Assembly (NCBI GenBank): GCA_046582185.1
Contig: JAYGEX010000039.1
Location: 127,081-191,080 of the forward strand
Source of the DNA: GCA-002726655 sp046582185
Lineage (GTDB): Bacteria > Pseudomonadota > Gammaproteobacteria > Pseudomonadales > Azotimanducaceae
Length of the DNA stretch: 64,000 nucleotides
Direction: 5' to 3'
Shown: one piece after another, positions 27,497-35,830 of the stretch
How positions within the stretch are numbered: position 1 is the stretch's first letter
Layout of the letters: every line of letters begins with the position of its first letter
Notes under the pieces: generated by a model
What the model was told of the DNA's origin: nothing
What the model saw: the letters and a program-made list of their open reading frames with translations, nothing else
Database searches by the model: none
Made by a program: the position numbers and the translations under genes

Positions 27497-27858
27497 TAGA
27501 AGTTCAGAATGGCCTCACTATTTGCGATCATTTCTGCAATTTCATCATTGCCTAATGCTTCTACGTCGATAACAAGGTCCGAAACTGACAAGCCAAACTT
27601 ATCAAGATGCTCCTCGCTGCAGTAAATTTTACTCACGCCATAATCTGCCAGGGCACCAAATGTGCGTGAAAAGTTCTTCTGCCCGATCTGGCTTGTGTCT
27701 TGCTCACTCAGCAGTTGCAGAATGCCTTCACCAAGGAAGAGGGCTGTGCAATCTGCAAATGCCGAACCCATGAGAAGTGCATCAAGACCCTCTTGGGCAT
27801 TTATCGTGCCGTGCGGCGCACTGGTATGGATAAAGAGTAACTGAGTCTGCTCAGGCAC
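27496..27858 (-). CDS. tusC: Sulfur-relay protein TusC (DsrF family)
   Basis: A 120-residue DsrE/F-fold protein with the characteristic HGTINAQEGLDALLMGSAF and LGEGILQLL segments. TusC is the non-catalytic subunit of the TusBCD complex. Eight bases overlap the end of tusD and one base overlaps the start of tusB, the tight packing usual for this operon. Confidence 0.92.
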   Translation of the reverse strand: MPEQTQLLFIHTSAPHGTINAQEGLDALLMGSAFADCTALFLGEGILQLLSEQDTSQIGQKNFSRTFGALADYGVSKIYCSEEHLDKFGLSVSDLVIDVEALGNDEIAEMIANSEAILNF

Positions 27859-28243
27859 CGAAAGTCACCAGTCGGTCTGAATTCAGGCCTGCGTCAATGA
27901 GTTGTCCAAGCCCGGAAATTGTAAATGCGCTATCAAGGCTGGCGCTACTTTTTTCATACCTGTCTGCCTCAGCATTATCCAGTACACCCCGTCGCAGAGC
28001 AGAAGCAATACAGACGATCAACTCGACATCATTTTCACCCGCAAACTCGGACCACATTTTGCGAATGTCTGGTTCGTCTTGTGGTGGTGCTATTGCAGTA
28101 TTTCCACAGTGGACGCCATCCTGGTAGAAGAATACGCGAACGATTTCGTGTCCTTGTTCAAGCAAGGCCCTGGCAAAATATATTGCCGTGAGCGGCGCCT
28201 GGGAAGAATAGGGTGCCCCTTGAATAACGATGGAAAATTTCAT
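27851..28243 (-). CDS. tusD: Sulfurtransferase TusD (DsrE family)
   Basis: TusD accepts sulfur from TusA on a conserved cysteine, here C78 in DVELIVCIASALRRGV, and passes it to TusE. The 130-residue protein has the DsrE fold, with VIQGAPYSSQAPLTAIYFARALLEQGHEI (in outline) and VFFYQDGVHCGN. It is the first gene of tusDCBE. A strong terminator at 28322-28356 separates it from the upstream yccA-like gene, so it must have its own promoter in 28244-28321. Confidence 0.94.
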   Translation of the reverse strand: MKFSIVIQGAPYSSQAPLTAIYFARALLEQGHEIVRVFFYQDGVHCGNTAIAPPQDEPDIRKMWSEFAGENDVELIVCIASALRRGVLDNAEADRYEKSSASLDSAFTISGLGQLIDAGLNSDRLVTFGA

Positions 28244-28321
28244 GATCTTATATCAAAAGTCTTCAATAAAAGGGCTTCGACCAAAAGTATATACTCACAG
28301 AATTCGGGAGCGCAAAAAAAG

Positions 28322-28357
28322 AAAAGCCCCGGTGTGATTCTCACACCGGGGCTTTTT
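28322..28357 (-). terminator. Strong intrinsic terminator after the yccA-like gene
   Basis: A perfect 16-bp stem (AAAAGCCCCGGTGTGA at 28322-28337 paired with TCACACCGGGGCTTTT at 28341-28356) closes a TTC loop. On the minus strand it is followed by TTTTCTTTTTTT, so it is ideally built to end the gene at 28371. The A/T flanks make it potentially bidirectional. Confidence 0.93.
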
Positions 28358-28370
28358 GTTTTCGCCAGAA

Positions 28371-29042
28371 TTAATCGTCACCACCAAATATACCGACCAG
28401 ATGCAGGATGCTGACGAACATATTGTAGATATCCAAGTAGAGGGCGATTGTAGCCAACAGGTAGTTGGTTTCACCGCCATTCAATATACGGCTGGTATCG
28501 TAAAGAATAAACCCGGACATAAGCAGAACAATTGCTGCCGACAAGGCCAGGTGTAAGCCTGAAATATTGTAGCCAAGCATACCGCCGACAAACATTAACA
28601 GCATTGAGCCCAAGACCACCCATAGCCCGGTCATCAGGAACCCCGACATATAGGAGAAATCCTTTCCCGATACCAGTACATAGCCCGATAAGGAAAAGAA
28701 AACGATTCCAGTCAGGCCAAGTGCTGTAAGAACAATCTCAGGGCCATTAACCATATACATGCTCAATACAGGACCAAGCGTGAAGCCCATAAATCCGGTA
28801 AAGGCAAAGACCATCAGGATGCCCCATGAACTGTTCTTCAGTTTATGAACGCCATAAAGCAGAGCCAGCATAGGGATAATTGAAAGTAGGCCAAAGTGTG
28901 GCGCATTAATCGCCATTGAAACGCCTGCCATTGCTGCACTGAAGAGCAATGTCATGGACAGCAACATATATGTGTTGCGCAGAACCTTGTTGGTTGAAAT
29001 GACCGCGTGGCCGCGATCTGCTACAAATTGTGCATCAGCCAT
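28371..29042 (-). CDS. yccA: Bax inhibitor-1/YccA-family membrane protein
   Basis: This 223-residue protein has seven hydrophobic helices and the BI-1/YccA features: LLSMTLLFSAAMAG in the first helix, GFMGFTLGPVLSMY, and the C-terminal LYLDIYNMFVSILHLVG(I)FGGDD, whose LDxxNxF segment holds the conserved Asp. YccA in E. coli binds and restrains the FtsH membrane protease; BI-1 relatives can act as calcium leak channels. Which applies here is not known. ATG at 29042 follows ACGGAGAT, and a perfect TATAAT lies upstream. Transcription ends at the strong terminator just downstream. Confidence 0.94.
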   Translation of the reverse strand: MADAQFVADRGHAVISTNKVLRNTYMLLSMTLLFSAAMAGVSMAINAPHFGLLSIIPMLALLYGVHKLKNSSWGILMVFAFTGFMGFTLGPVLSMYMVNGPEIVLTALGLTGIVFFSLSGYVLVSGKDFSYMSGFLMTGLWVVLGSMLLMFVGGMLGYNISGLHLALSAAIVLLMSGFILYDTSRILNGGETNYLLATIALYLDIYNMFVSILHLVGIFGGDD

Positions 29043-29071
29043 AAAAAATATCTCCGTTAATCGATAACTGA

Positions 29072-29077
29072 ATTATA
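29072..29077 (-). promoter_or_regulatory. Probable -10 box of the yccA-like gene
   Basis: On the minus strand a perfect TATAAT lies 30 bases upstream of the ATG at 29042, with the ribosome-binding site between. The -35 region is poor (no TTGACA-like hexamer 16-18 bp upstream), so strength is uncertain. Confidence 0.45.
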
Positions 29078-29312
29078 ATACAAAAAGTTTACTTTATGCC
29101 CACCTAAAATCAAGCTAAAGCCCGCGTTACCGGTCTTGTTAAAGGTATGATATCCAATACCTCAGCCATTTTGACTGTCAGTTACCGAGTAAATTCCTTA
29201 TTACCTATATGCGGCAGTCTCACGCTCATTCAAGGGCGATGAGTGTGTAGGTATTTGGCGCACACTTATACAAATCACGTAAAATACAGTCATTTAGATG
29301 AAAAGAGCTTCG

Positions 29313-29834
29313 ATGAACAGAATAATAACAACAATCATCCTGCTGGCATTGAGCCAGGGGGCGTTTTCAACCGATGTTGCTATCCGTGCGGCAGAAATCG
29401 TGGGCTTTGGTGTATTTGATGCGACCAGAACAGTAACGCGTCGGGGGTTCTCTTCGCGTTCTATGGGGAAAGACGACGTCAGTGGTATCAGATTTGTGGA
29501 ATATACTAATAAAATTAGTGCGAAAAGAGGCCTGAACTTCGGTTTTCAATATGTCATAAACAGTACTCCCAAGGGTAAGCCCATCAAGGTGACATCGGTC
29601 ATTATCTTTCCTGAAGGCGGAATTCCACATCCAAAGGGACGTGTTTACACGGAATCTCGTGACGCTCATGAAGTGATTATCGGTAGAAAAGCACTACACG
29701 GTTATGGTTTTGATGAGGACTGGGAAATGGTTCCGGGCACGTGGATCTTTGAGCTTTGGCACAGAGAAGCGCGCCTCATCAAGAAGACCTTCTACGTTAC
29801 CGTTGGCGATACCGAAGCAAAGGAAGATGATTGA
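29313..29834 (+). CDS. DUF3859 domain protein, exported
   Basis: Starting at ATG 29313 the protein has 173 residues, with a signal peptide (MNRIITTIILLALSQGAFS). The mature part fits the DUF3859 beta-sandwich family: AEIVGFGVFDA at the start, GLNFGFQYVINSTP, GRVYTESRDAHEVIIG, and the ending WEMVPGTWIFELWHREARLIKKTFYV. The family is periplasmic and of unknown function. ATG 29298 would add five residues (MKRAS). It is a single-gene unit facing away from yccA, and tRNA-Ser follows 141 bp downstream. Confidence 0.85.
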   Translation: MNRIITTIILLALSQGAFSTDVAIRAAEIVGFGVFDATRTVTRRGFSSRSMGKDDVSGIRFVEYTNKISAKRGLNFGFQYVINSTPKGKPIKVTSVIIFPEGGIPHPKGRVYTESRDAHEVIIGRKALHGYGFDEDWEMVPGTWIFELWHREARLIKKTFYVTVGDTEAKEDD

Positions 29835-29975
29835 GCGGCGTAAAAAAAATTGCTCAAGACTTCTTTCCACAACAGGCTTAACAACGGCCATCCAATCAAG
29901 TATATTGCGCACCCTCGGACGTCGAAACGCTTTTAAGTAAAAGCACGTAAATACATTTACGTAGACGCAATCTCT

Positions 29976-30065
<90 letters not shown>

Positions 30066-30380
30066 ACTCGCTTGTAATACCCCATACAAAACAATTACTT
30101 ACGATTGATTGTTACTTTAAACCCTCATAAGTACCCGCATTGGTACCCAATATTTTTTAGGACTTAAACAGCTACCTGTTGAATTGCATCCAAAACTGAC
30201 CCACTTAGCCCCCTAATTTGCATCGAATATTGACCCACGTATAACTCATTCCTGCTGAAGATAAGCAGGAGTAACCTGGGGTATTCCTATCCAGATACCT
30301 CTATAGAAGTACCTCTATCTCAGTCTTGCCAGATTGAAAATTCTGGTTTAGGAGACGCGCACCAAGGACAAGGTGATATA
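30066..30380. other. Scar-like gene-free region downstream of tRNA-Ser
   Basis: These 315 bp contain no gene. Visible elements: the motif TACAAAACAATTACTTACGA at 30085-30104, shared with two dispersed elements elsewhere in the window; a GTACCC direct repeat at 30131-30136 and 30143-30148; two 21-bp near-copies of TTGCATC(n6)TGACCCAC at 30184-30204 and 30218-30238 (18 of 21 identical); and a hairpin TCCTGCT/AGCAGGA at 30250-30270. tRNA-Ser 3' ends are common integration targets, and repeated TGACCC-type motifs resemble the multiple terminal repeats of IS21-family elements. Remains of a mobile element are therefore likely, but this is inference; no integrase or transposase is present. Confidence 0.55.
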
Positions 30381-31475
30381 TCAGGCAATGATTCCTTCTC
30401 TGGCCATACCCTGCATATCTTCCAGTGAAAGCCCAAGTTCGGAAAGGATTTCAACTGTATGTTGGCCAATTTCCGGGGAGTGGGAACGCATTGTAAATGG
30501 CGTATTGGAAAACTGCATCGGTGGTCTGGGGTGTAACATTTCACCGCCTCTTGGATGATTCGTGACCATTAATGTTTTCGAGGCGATAACTTGCGGGTCG
30601 CTGCTTACTTCTGAGCGCTGATTTGCTCTTGCGACCGGAATGTCATTCTGGGAAAAGAGCTCAATAAGTTCATCGGTCGAGTAAGAGGAACAATCGGCGC
30701 CTAATCTATGTGAGACTATTGCGCCATCATTGGCCTCACTAATTTCATACATGTCCGCAAGATCACCTGCTAATTGAACATCATCACCCTGGAAGGTGTA
30801 GTTCCACATAAGGTCCGGCCAGTTGAAATAGACAGCGGTATCCAGCATAGAGAGCTTCAGGTGTTGCCCTCCGGCACCATTTGCTCTTGCGAACAGGGCG
30901 GCGGTAATCCCCTGTGCAGCTGTTAGTGCAGTCACCTTATCGTAGATGATGGTGCGAACCATCTTTTTACCCTGAGTTTCTGACTGGGCATCGGTTGCAC
31001 CACTAATACCCTGGATAACGTAGTCATAGACCTTCTGGTCAGCATAAGGGCCTACGTCCCCCATACCACTAATTGATGTATAGATTAGCTCGGGATTAAT
31101 CTCACGGAGATTCTCATATCCGAGGCCGAGCTTCTCCAGTTTGCCGGGCCTGTAGTTCTGCAACAGCACATCAGCGGTCTCGGCGAGCTTTAGCACCAGG
31201 TCTTTTCCTGATGGGTGCTTCAGGTTGATGGCAATTGATCGTTTATTGCGATTGATGACAGAAAAGATCGCGCTAAGACCGTTGCGGCTCGCCCCTAGAT
31301 AGCGAACACCATCGCCACGATGGGGTGGTTCAATTTTGATAACGTCTGCGCCCTGGTCCGCAAGTACCACGGCGGCCATTGGCCCTGAAACAACCGCGGA
31401 TAAATCGAGGATCCTGACTCCATTCAGGGGGCCGGTGGAAGTACTGGCTTCTGCATTCTGCTCATCATCCGGCAT
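30381..31475 (-). CDS. CaiB/BaiF-family CoA-transferase
   Basis: Class III CoA-transferases move CoA between carboxylates through an aspartyl-CoA intermediate. The 364-residue protein has the N-terminal VRILDLSAVVSGPMAAVVLADQGADVIKIE segment (in outline), the LLQNYRPGKLEKLGLGYE motif, and the catalytic aspartate in KVYDYVIQG (about D169). It is somewhat shorter than the usual 390-410 residues, mainly in the C-terminal half. The neighbouring glutaryl-CoA dehydrogenase and acyl-CoA dehydrogenase suggest a role in dicarboxylate or branched-acid breakdown, but the substrate cannot be read from sequence. Confidence 0.9.
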   Translation of the reverse strand: MPDDEQNAEASTSTGPLNGVRILDLSAVVSGPMAAVVLADQGADVIKIEPPHRGDGVRYLGASRNGLSAIFSVINRNKRSIAINLKHPSGKDLVLKLAETADVLLQNYRPGKLEKLGLGYENLREINPELIYTSISGMGDVGPYADQKVYDYVIQGISGATDAQSETQGKKMVRTIIYDKVTALTAAQGITAALFARANGAGGQHLKLSMLDTAVYFNWPDLMWNYTFQGDDVQLAGDLADMYEISEANDGAIVSHRLGADCSSYSTDELIELFSQNDIPVARANQRSEVSSDPQVIASKTLMVTNHPRGGEMLHPRPPMQFSNTPFTMRSHSPEIGQHTVEILSELGLSLEDMQGMAREGIIA

Positions 31476-31498
31476 CGTTGCTTAAACCTGGTCTCAAT

Positions 31499-31846
31499 TT
31501 AAGTTTCAAACAGATTTTCGAACTGGGCAACCCATGCTTCAAGATCAGTGCTTTCTTCGTCGGAGAGCAGAACACCCATGTAACATTCGTCATCCCCGGG
31601 CTTGGCCCAACGGACTTCACCTCGTAGCAGATACATGGCAAACGGATCGCCGATACCAATGGTGATGTTTAACTTTGTCTTGGTGGGCAATGTCCTGTCA
31701 GTCTTCAGCTGCAGCCCATGGCTCGAAAAATCTAGCGCTTCGCAGGCGACGGAAACACCTACCATATCGGGGTCTTCGTCACATTCATGAACGTGGACAA
31801 AAAACCTGATCTGGTGTTCAACACGGGGTTCGCTTCTATTATCCAT
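31499..31846 (-). CDS. PilZ-domain protein
   Basis: A single-domain 115-residue protein. It starts with RSEPRVEHQIRF, a variant of the RxxxR c-di-GMP-binding motif, and has DFSSHGLQL, matching the (D/N)xSxxG motif. The domain ends with LRGEVRWAKPG and a short LEAWVAQFENLFET helix. Such proteins sense c-di-GMP and act on flagella, pili or secretion. It resembles the frameshifted PilZ gene at the right edge of the window (shared EVRW, and similar C-terminal LEAW/IEEW), so the two look like paralogues. Confidence 0.87.
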   Translation of the reverse strand: MDNRSEPRVEHQIRFFVHVHECDEDPDMVGVSVACEALDFSSHGLQLKTDRTLPTKTKLNITIGIGDPFAMYLLRGEVRWAKPGDDECYMGVLLSDEESTDLEAWVAQFENLFET

Positions 31847-31964
31847 TTTTGTCTCTAATCGTCCCTTTACTCGACACCTTGATCATAAAGAGGCCAGGGT
31901 CCGACTTCAACTTGCAACGAATACTTGATATTAAATATGAATGCCTGAAATGTCCGCGAAATGC

Positions 31965-32798
31965 TCAGAATATTGGATCGATGAGTGTCCGATAGGTCTT
32001 TAAATGCTTCAAGGCCTCTGAATGCTGGCCCACGAGTTCATAGAGCCTGGAGAGATTGTAGTGAGCATCAGCAAAAGATGATGCTTTCTTGTAGGCAACG
32101 ATTGCATCTTGAATGCGACCAATATCTTCGAGAAGTGTGCCCAGATTGAATGCAGCGAGCACGTTATCCGGCTCTGCATTCATGGCTTTGTGATAGTGAT
32201 CTTCTGCACTCTGGTATTCACCGGCTTCCTGCATCAGGCGGCCAATATTGACATGGGCATCCGAATGATAGGGGTCAAGTTCAAGTGCTCTCAAATAGGC
32301 TGCCGGTGCGTCTTCCGGGCTAACGGCTTCAAGATCAACGCCGAGGTCAAACCAGTCGTCGCTGGTTAATTGCTCGCTAACTTCTTCCGCGTTCTTGACG
32401 GCCTTGCGAGCAAGGGGGGCAACTGTGCCTGCCAGGTCTGCCACTGCAAAATCAAAGTGCATTTGACCGTTAACCGGGTTGTACATGTGATCATGCTCAC
32501 GAATGACGACATCACCTGCATCCCCCGTGATACGCAGGGAAGACAGGGTACGGGAGGAGGGCAGTCTGTTCTTTAGCTGGAAAAGGGTCCGATTGACCTG
32601 GCTTCTGGCAACACCTGAACTAAAGAGCTCTTTCGCTGTTCGTAAAATGACAATATCCTGAAAGCTGAAGCGATATTGCTGGCCAGGCGTTCGCTCTGGG
32701 TCGAGCACACCGGCACGCGCGATTCCACGGATAGTCTCCTGGGGCAATTCCAGCAAATCTGCAATGTCTCGAGTTGAATACCCCTTCATTTCATTCAC
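31965..32798 (-). CDS. MerR-like helix-turn-helix protein fused to TPR repeats
   Basis: Residues about 5-75 form a MerR-type winged helix (YSTRDIADLLELPQETIRGIARAGVLDPER, in outline, then FSFQDIVILRTAKEL). The middle (about 80-165) is unassigned. The C-terminal 100 residues hold about three TPR units with the typical AYLRALELDP, HYHKAMNAEPDN and AIVAYKKASS endings. The metal-binding or effector domain of ordinary MerR regulators is absent. It probably binds DNA and another protein; targets unknown. It lies among acyl-CoA genes on the same strand and could regulate them. Confidence 0.8.
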   Translation of the reverse strand: MNEMKGYSTRDIADLLELPQETIRGIARAGVLDPERTPGQQYRFSFQDIVILRTAKELFSSGVARSQVNRTLFQLKNRLPSSRTLSSLRITGDAGDVVIREHDHMYNPVNGQMHFDFAVADLAGTVAPLARKAVKNAEEVSEQLTSDDWFDLGVDLEAVSPEDAPAAYLRALELDPYHSDAHVNIGRLMQEAGEYQSAEDHYHKAMNAEPDNVLAAFNLGTLLEDIGRIQDAIVAYKKASSFADAHYNLSRLYELVGQHSEALKHLKTYRTLIDPIF

Positions 32799-32900
32799 GG
32801 CCCAGCTACAATTTATGTGTAAGGCTAACTGTTATCGCAGGTCTTTTACCAGTAGGTATTGGTCTTATTTTCAAACAGAAAATATATAATCGATAAAGCA

Positions 32901-34049
32901 TTATCCACGGCGCAACATATCCTTGGCGATTACCGTTTGCTGTATTTGGGAAGTGCCTTCATAGATGCGAAACAGGCGAACATCGCGATAAAAACGTTCA
33001 ATACCGTAGTCTTCGATATAGCCCGCGCCACCAAAAATTTGCACACTTCTATCGGCGACACGGCCAACCATTTCTGTGGCATACAATTTACAGCAGGCCG
33101 CGAGTGTTCCGACGTTTTCACCAGCATCTCGCCGCTTGGCTGTATCTTCAACCATGCAGGATGCCGCGTACATTTCAGTCTGGCTATCGGCCAACATTGC
33201 CTGAATCAGCTGAAATTCAGCAATAGCCTGCCCAAATTGTTTTCGTTCAAGTGCGTAATTGACACACTCTTCAATCAGCCGTTCTGCGATGCCAATACTT
33301 AAGGCACTGATATGTAAGCGGCCCTTATCAAGCACTTTCATCGCAGTCTTAAAGCCGACATTTTCTTTCCCGCCAATCAATTTGTCTTCGGATATCTTCA
33401 CATCTTCGAATATCACGTCGCAGACGCTCGCCCCTTGCTGGCCCATCTTACGATACGGTCGACCCAGAGAAATCCCCTTGCATGTTGCATCTACCAGGAA
33501 TGCCGAAACGCCGCGAGATCCCTTCTCTGACATATCGGTTCTTGCAAAGACGGTAAATAAGTCCGCGCTTGGGGCATTGGTAATAAAGCGCTTGGTGCCA
33601 TTCAATATATAGTTGCCATTGTCTTTCCTGGCTGTCATTTTCACAGACGCGGCATCAGAACCAGCATCCGGTTCAGTAAGGCAGAAGGAACCAATGACTT
33701 CGCCCGTTGCCATGCGAGGAAGATAGTGTTGTTTTTGTTCAGCTGTACCATCTATGACCAGCGACTGGGAACCGATGCCGACATTGGTGCCAAAGGCAGA
33801 ACGAAAGGCTGGTGAAGTGTGGCCAAATACACGCGCAACCGCGACCTCTTCAGACATATTGAGCCCAATACCTCCATATTCTTCTGGAATGGTTAAGCCA
33901 AATAGTCCGAGAGCCTTCATTTCCTCAATGACGGATTCCGGTATTTTGTCTTCCGTTCCAACCTGGGATTCCAGGGGGCGGAGCCTCTTATCTACAAATT
34001 TACTGAGGGTGTCCAAGAATTGGCCCAAAGTCTCTTGATCGAGCGCCAT
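32901..34049 (-). CDS. Acyl-CoA dehydrogenase
   Basis: This 382-residue flavoprotein has the acyl-CoA dehydrogenase signatures GSFCLTEPDAGSDAASVKM, RFITNAPSADLFTVFARTD and the C-terminal catalytic glutamate in FRIYEGTSQIQQTVIAKDML. It should introduce an alpha-beta double bond into an acyl-CoA, passing electrons to ETF. Chain-length or branched preference cannot be read. It is divergent from gcdH, with a 141-bp shared promoter region, and on the same strand as the MerR-TPR, PilZ and CoA-transferase genes. Confidence 0.94.
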   Translation of the reverse strand: MALDQETLGQFLDTLSKFVDKRLRPLESQVGTEDKIPESVIEEMKALGLFGLTIPEEYGGIGLNMSEEVAVARVFGHTSPAFRSAFGTNVGIGSQSLVIDGTAEQKQHYLPRMATGEVIGSFCLTEPDAGSDAASVKMTARKDNGNYILNGTKRFITNAPSADLFTVFARTDMSEKGSRGVSAFLVDATCKGISLGRPYRKMGQQGASVCDVIFEDVKISEDKLIGGKENVGFKTAMKVLDKGRLHISALSIGIAERLIEECVNYALERKQFGQAIAEFQLIQAMLADSQTEMYAASCMVEDTAKRRDAGENVGTLAACCKLYATEMVGRVADRSVQIFGGAGYIEDYGIERFYRDVRLFRIYEGTSQIQQTVIAKDMLRRG

Positions 34050-34190
34050 AAGTTTTGCCTTGTATCAATTAGGTGATTACACCACTTATAATAGCGCGCC
34101 TGTAAAAACCTTCACTATTAAACGCGCATCGGAAAGGTAGGATTATAGGCGGCTCACCGATGCTGCGCCAAGAACTGATCAGAGGACTAG

Positions 34191-35360
34191 ATGACAAATT
34201 TTAATTGGGAAGATCCATTTTTTCTGGATGAGCAACTCAATGAGGACGAGCGACTTATTCGAGATACGGCCCGCGATTATGCCCAGGAAAAATTAATGCC
34301 CCGTGTTCAGGGAGCATTTCGGGATGAATTTTTTCATCGTGAAATCATGACTGAAATGGGTGCGCTCGGTCTGCTCGGCTCTACATTACCAGAGAAGTAT
34401 GGTTGTCCCGGTGTTAACTATGTGTCGTATGGACTGGTTGCCCGGGAAGTCGAACGGGTTGATAGTGGCTATAGATCGGCCATGAGTGTTCAGTCTTCCC
34501 TTGTTATGCATCCTATTTATGCCTACGGTTCTGAACAACAACGAGAGAAATATCTGCCCAAGCTTGCAACGGGTGAATGGGTAGGGTGTTTTGGACTCAC
34601 AGAGCCAGATCATGGGTCTGACCCAGGCAGTATGATTACGCGAGCGGAGAAAACGTCTGCTGGCTATTTATTGAATGGCGCCAAAATGTGGATCACCAAT
34701 TCTCCTATCGCAGATATCGCCGTGGTCTGGGCAAAGCTGGACGGCGTAATTCGCGGCTTTATCGTTGAGCGTGGCATGAAGGGCTTTGAGACGCCAAAGA
34801 TTGAAGGCAAATTCAGCTTACGCGCCTCTGTCACTGGGGAGATCGTCTTAAGCGACGTTGAAGTGCCGGAAGAGAATCTTCTGCCAAATGTAAAAGGCCT
34901 TGGCGGACCATTTGGTTGCCTCAACAAGGCCCGATACGGTATTTCCTGGGGTACGATGGGTGCTGCGGAATACTGCTGGTTTGCGGCTAGAAACTATACT
35001 CTGGAGCGTAAGCAGTTTGGGCGGCCGCTGGCTGCTAATCAGCTCATTCAGAAAAAGCTTGCTGATATGCAGACTGAAATTACGCTTGGTCTTCAAGGCT
35101 GCCTGAGATTGGGGCGACTAATGGATGATGACAACTGTGCCAATGAGAATATCTCATTAATGAAGCGAAATAATTGTGGTAAAGCACTTGATATCGCAAG
35201 AGTATCCAGGGACATGCATGGCGGTAATGGCATATCAGATGAGTATCACGTCATCAGGCATGTACTGAATTTGGAAACCGTTAATACCTACGAAGGGACA
35301 CATGATGTTCATGCCTTGATTCTTGGCCGGGCGCAAACGGGCATTCAGGCTTTTAATTGA
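34191..35360 (+). CDS. gcdH: Glutaryl-CoA dehydrogenase
   Basis: GcdH oxidises and decarboxylates glutaryl-CoA to crotonyl-CoA in lysine and tryptophan breakdown. The 389-residue sequence has the subgroup features: FNWEDPFFLDEQLNEDERLIRDTARDYAQ (in outline) at the N-terminus, CFGLTEPDHGSDPGSM, LRASVTGEI with the substrate-binding arginine, and the catalytic glutamate in NTYEGTHDVHALILGRAQTGIQAF (outline). These distinguish it from general acyl-CoA dehydrogenases. The ATG follows AGAGGAC. The CaiB/BaiF transferase nearby could make glutaryl-CoA from glutarate. Confidence 0.95.
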   Translation: MTNFNWEDPFFLDEQLNEDERLIRDTARDYAQEKLMPRVQGAFRDEFFHREIMTEMGALGLLGSTLPEKYGCPGVNYVSYGLVAREVERVDSGYRSAMSVQSSLVMHPIYAYGSEQQREKYLPKLATGEWVGCFGLTEPDHGSDPGSMITRAEKTSAGYLLNGAKMWITNSPIADIAVVWAKLDGVIRGFIVERGMKGFETPKIEGKFSLRASVTGEIVLSDVEVPEENLLPNVKGLGGPFGCLNKARYGISWGTMGAAEYCWFAARNYTLERKQFGRPLAANQLIQKKLADMQTEITLGLQGCLRLGRLMDDDNCANENISLMKRNNCGKALDIARVSRDMHGGNGISDEYHVIRHVLNLETVNTYEGTHDVHALILGRAQTGIQAFN

Positions 35361-35830
35361 GAATAAGAGCATAGGGATTTGCTCGCAGAATATTTATTGT
35401 TGGTAAATATATAGCAATACTGGACTAAGCCGTCTGGTGGAGTGATCTTGTGAGACATAACGACATCGTGGCAGGTTTTATCGCTGTCGCTTGAAACATT
35501 GATCTCACGGCATCCAGGTCTCTACTTCTTGATATTTACCAGCAAAAAACTTCTTTGCTGTTATCTAACTTAGAGGTAGAGACGACATCGGGGTGCGACA
35601 TAACGACCTGATAGATACTTACATTTCCCTCACACAATCAAGACTATTTCTGCTTTCGTTATCACCCTAAGGGGTCTAAGTTAGATATCAGCGTTAGGCA
35701 TATAATATCGAGGCAAACAAGCAGTAGATTATTTAGTAGCTTAGGTGGTAGATAGTGGAGATAAAGAGGGTCTGAAAACCAGGATCCGAAAACTAGAGTA
35801 TAGTGAGTTCACAAGAATAGGAGAAACGCC
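35361..35830. other. 470-bp repeat-rich intergenic region upstream of gacA
   Basis: No gene is seen. An 18-bp inverted repeat with one mismatch lies at 35557-35574 (GCTGTTATCTAACTTAGA) and 35675-35692 (TCTAAGTTAGATATCAGC), separated by 100 bp. The 11-mer GACATAACGAC occurs at 35454-35464 and 35597-35607, and ACGACATCG at 35460-35468 and 35582-35590. TATAAT at 35701-35706 is a possible -10 for gacA but lacks a good -35. AGGAGA, six bases before the GTG at 35831, is the gacA ribosome-binding site. Confidence 0.6.
35557..35692. repeat. Long imperfect palindrome, attC-like ends
   Basis: Arms of 18 bp (17 matching) enclose 100 bp. Inside the arms, ATCTAAC (35563-35569) fits RYYYAAC and GTTAGAT (35680-35686) fits GTTRRRY, the two end consensus motifs of integron attC sites, and the span of 124 bp is within the attC range. 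The fit may be chance; no integron integrase or gene cassette is present in the window. Confidence 0.45.
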
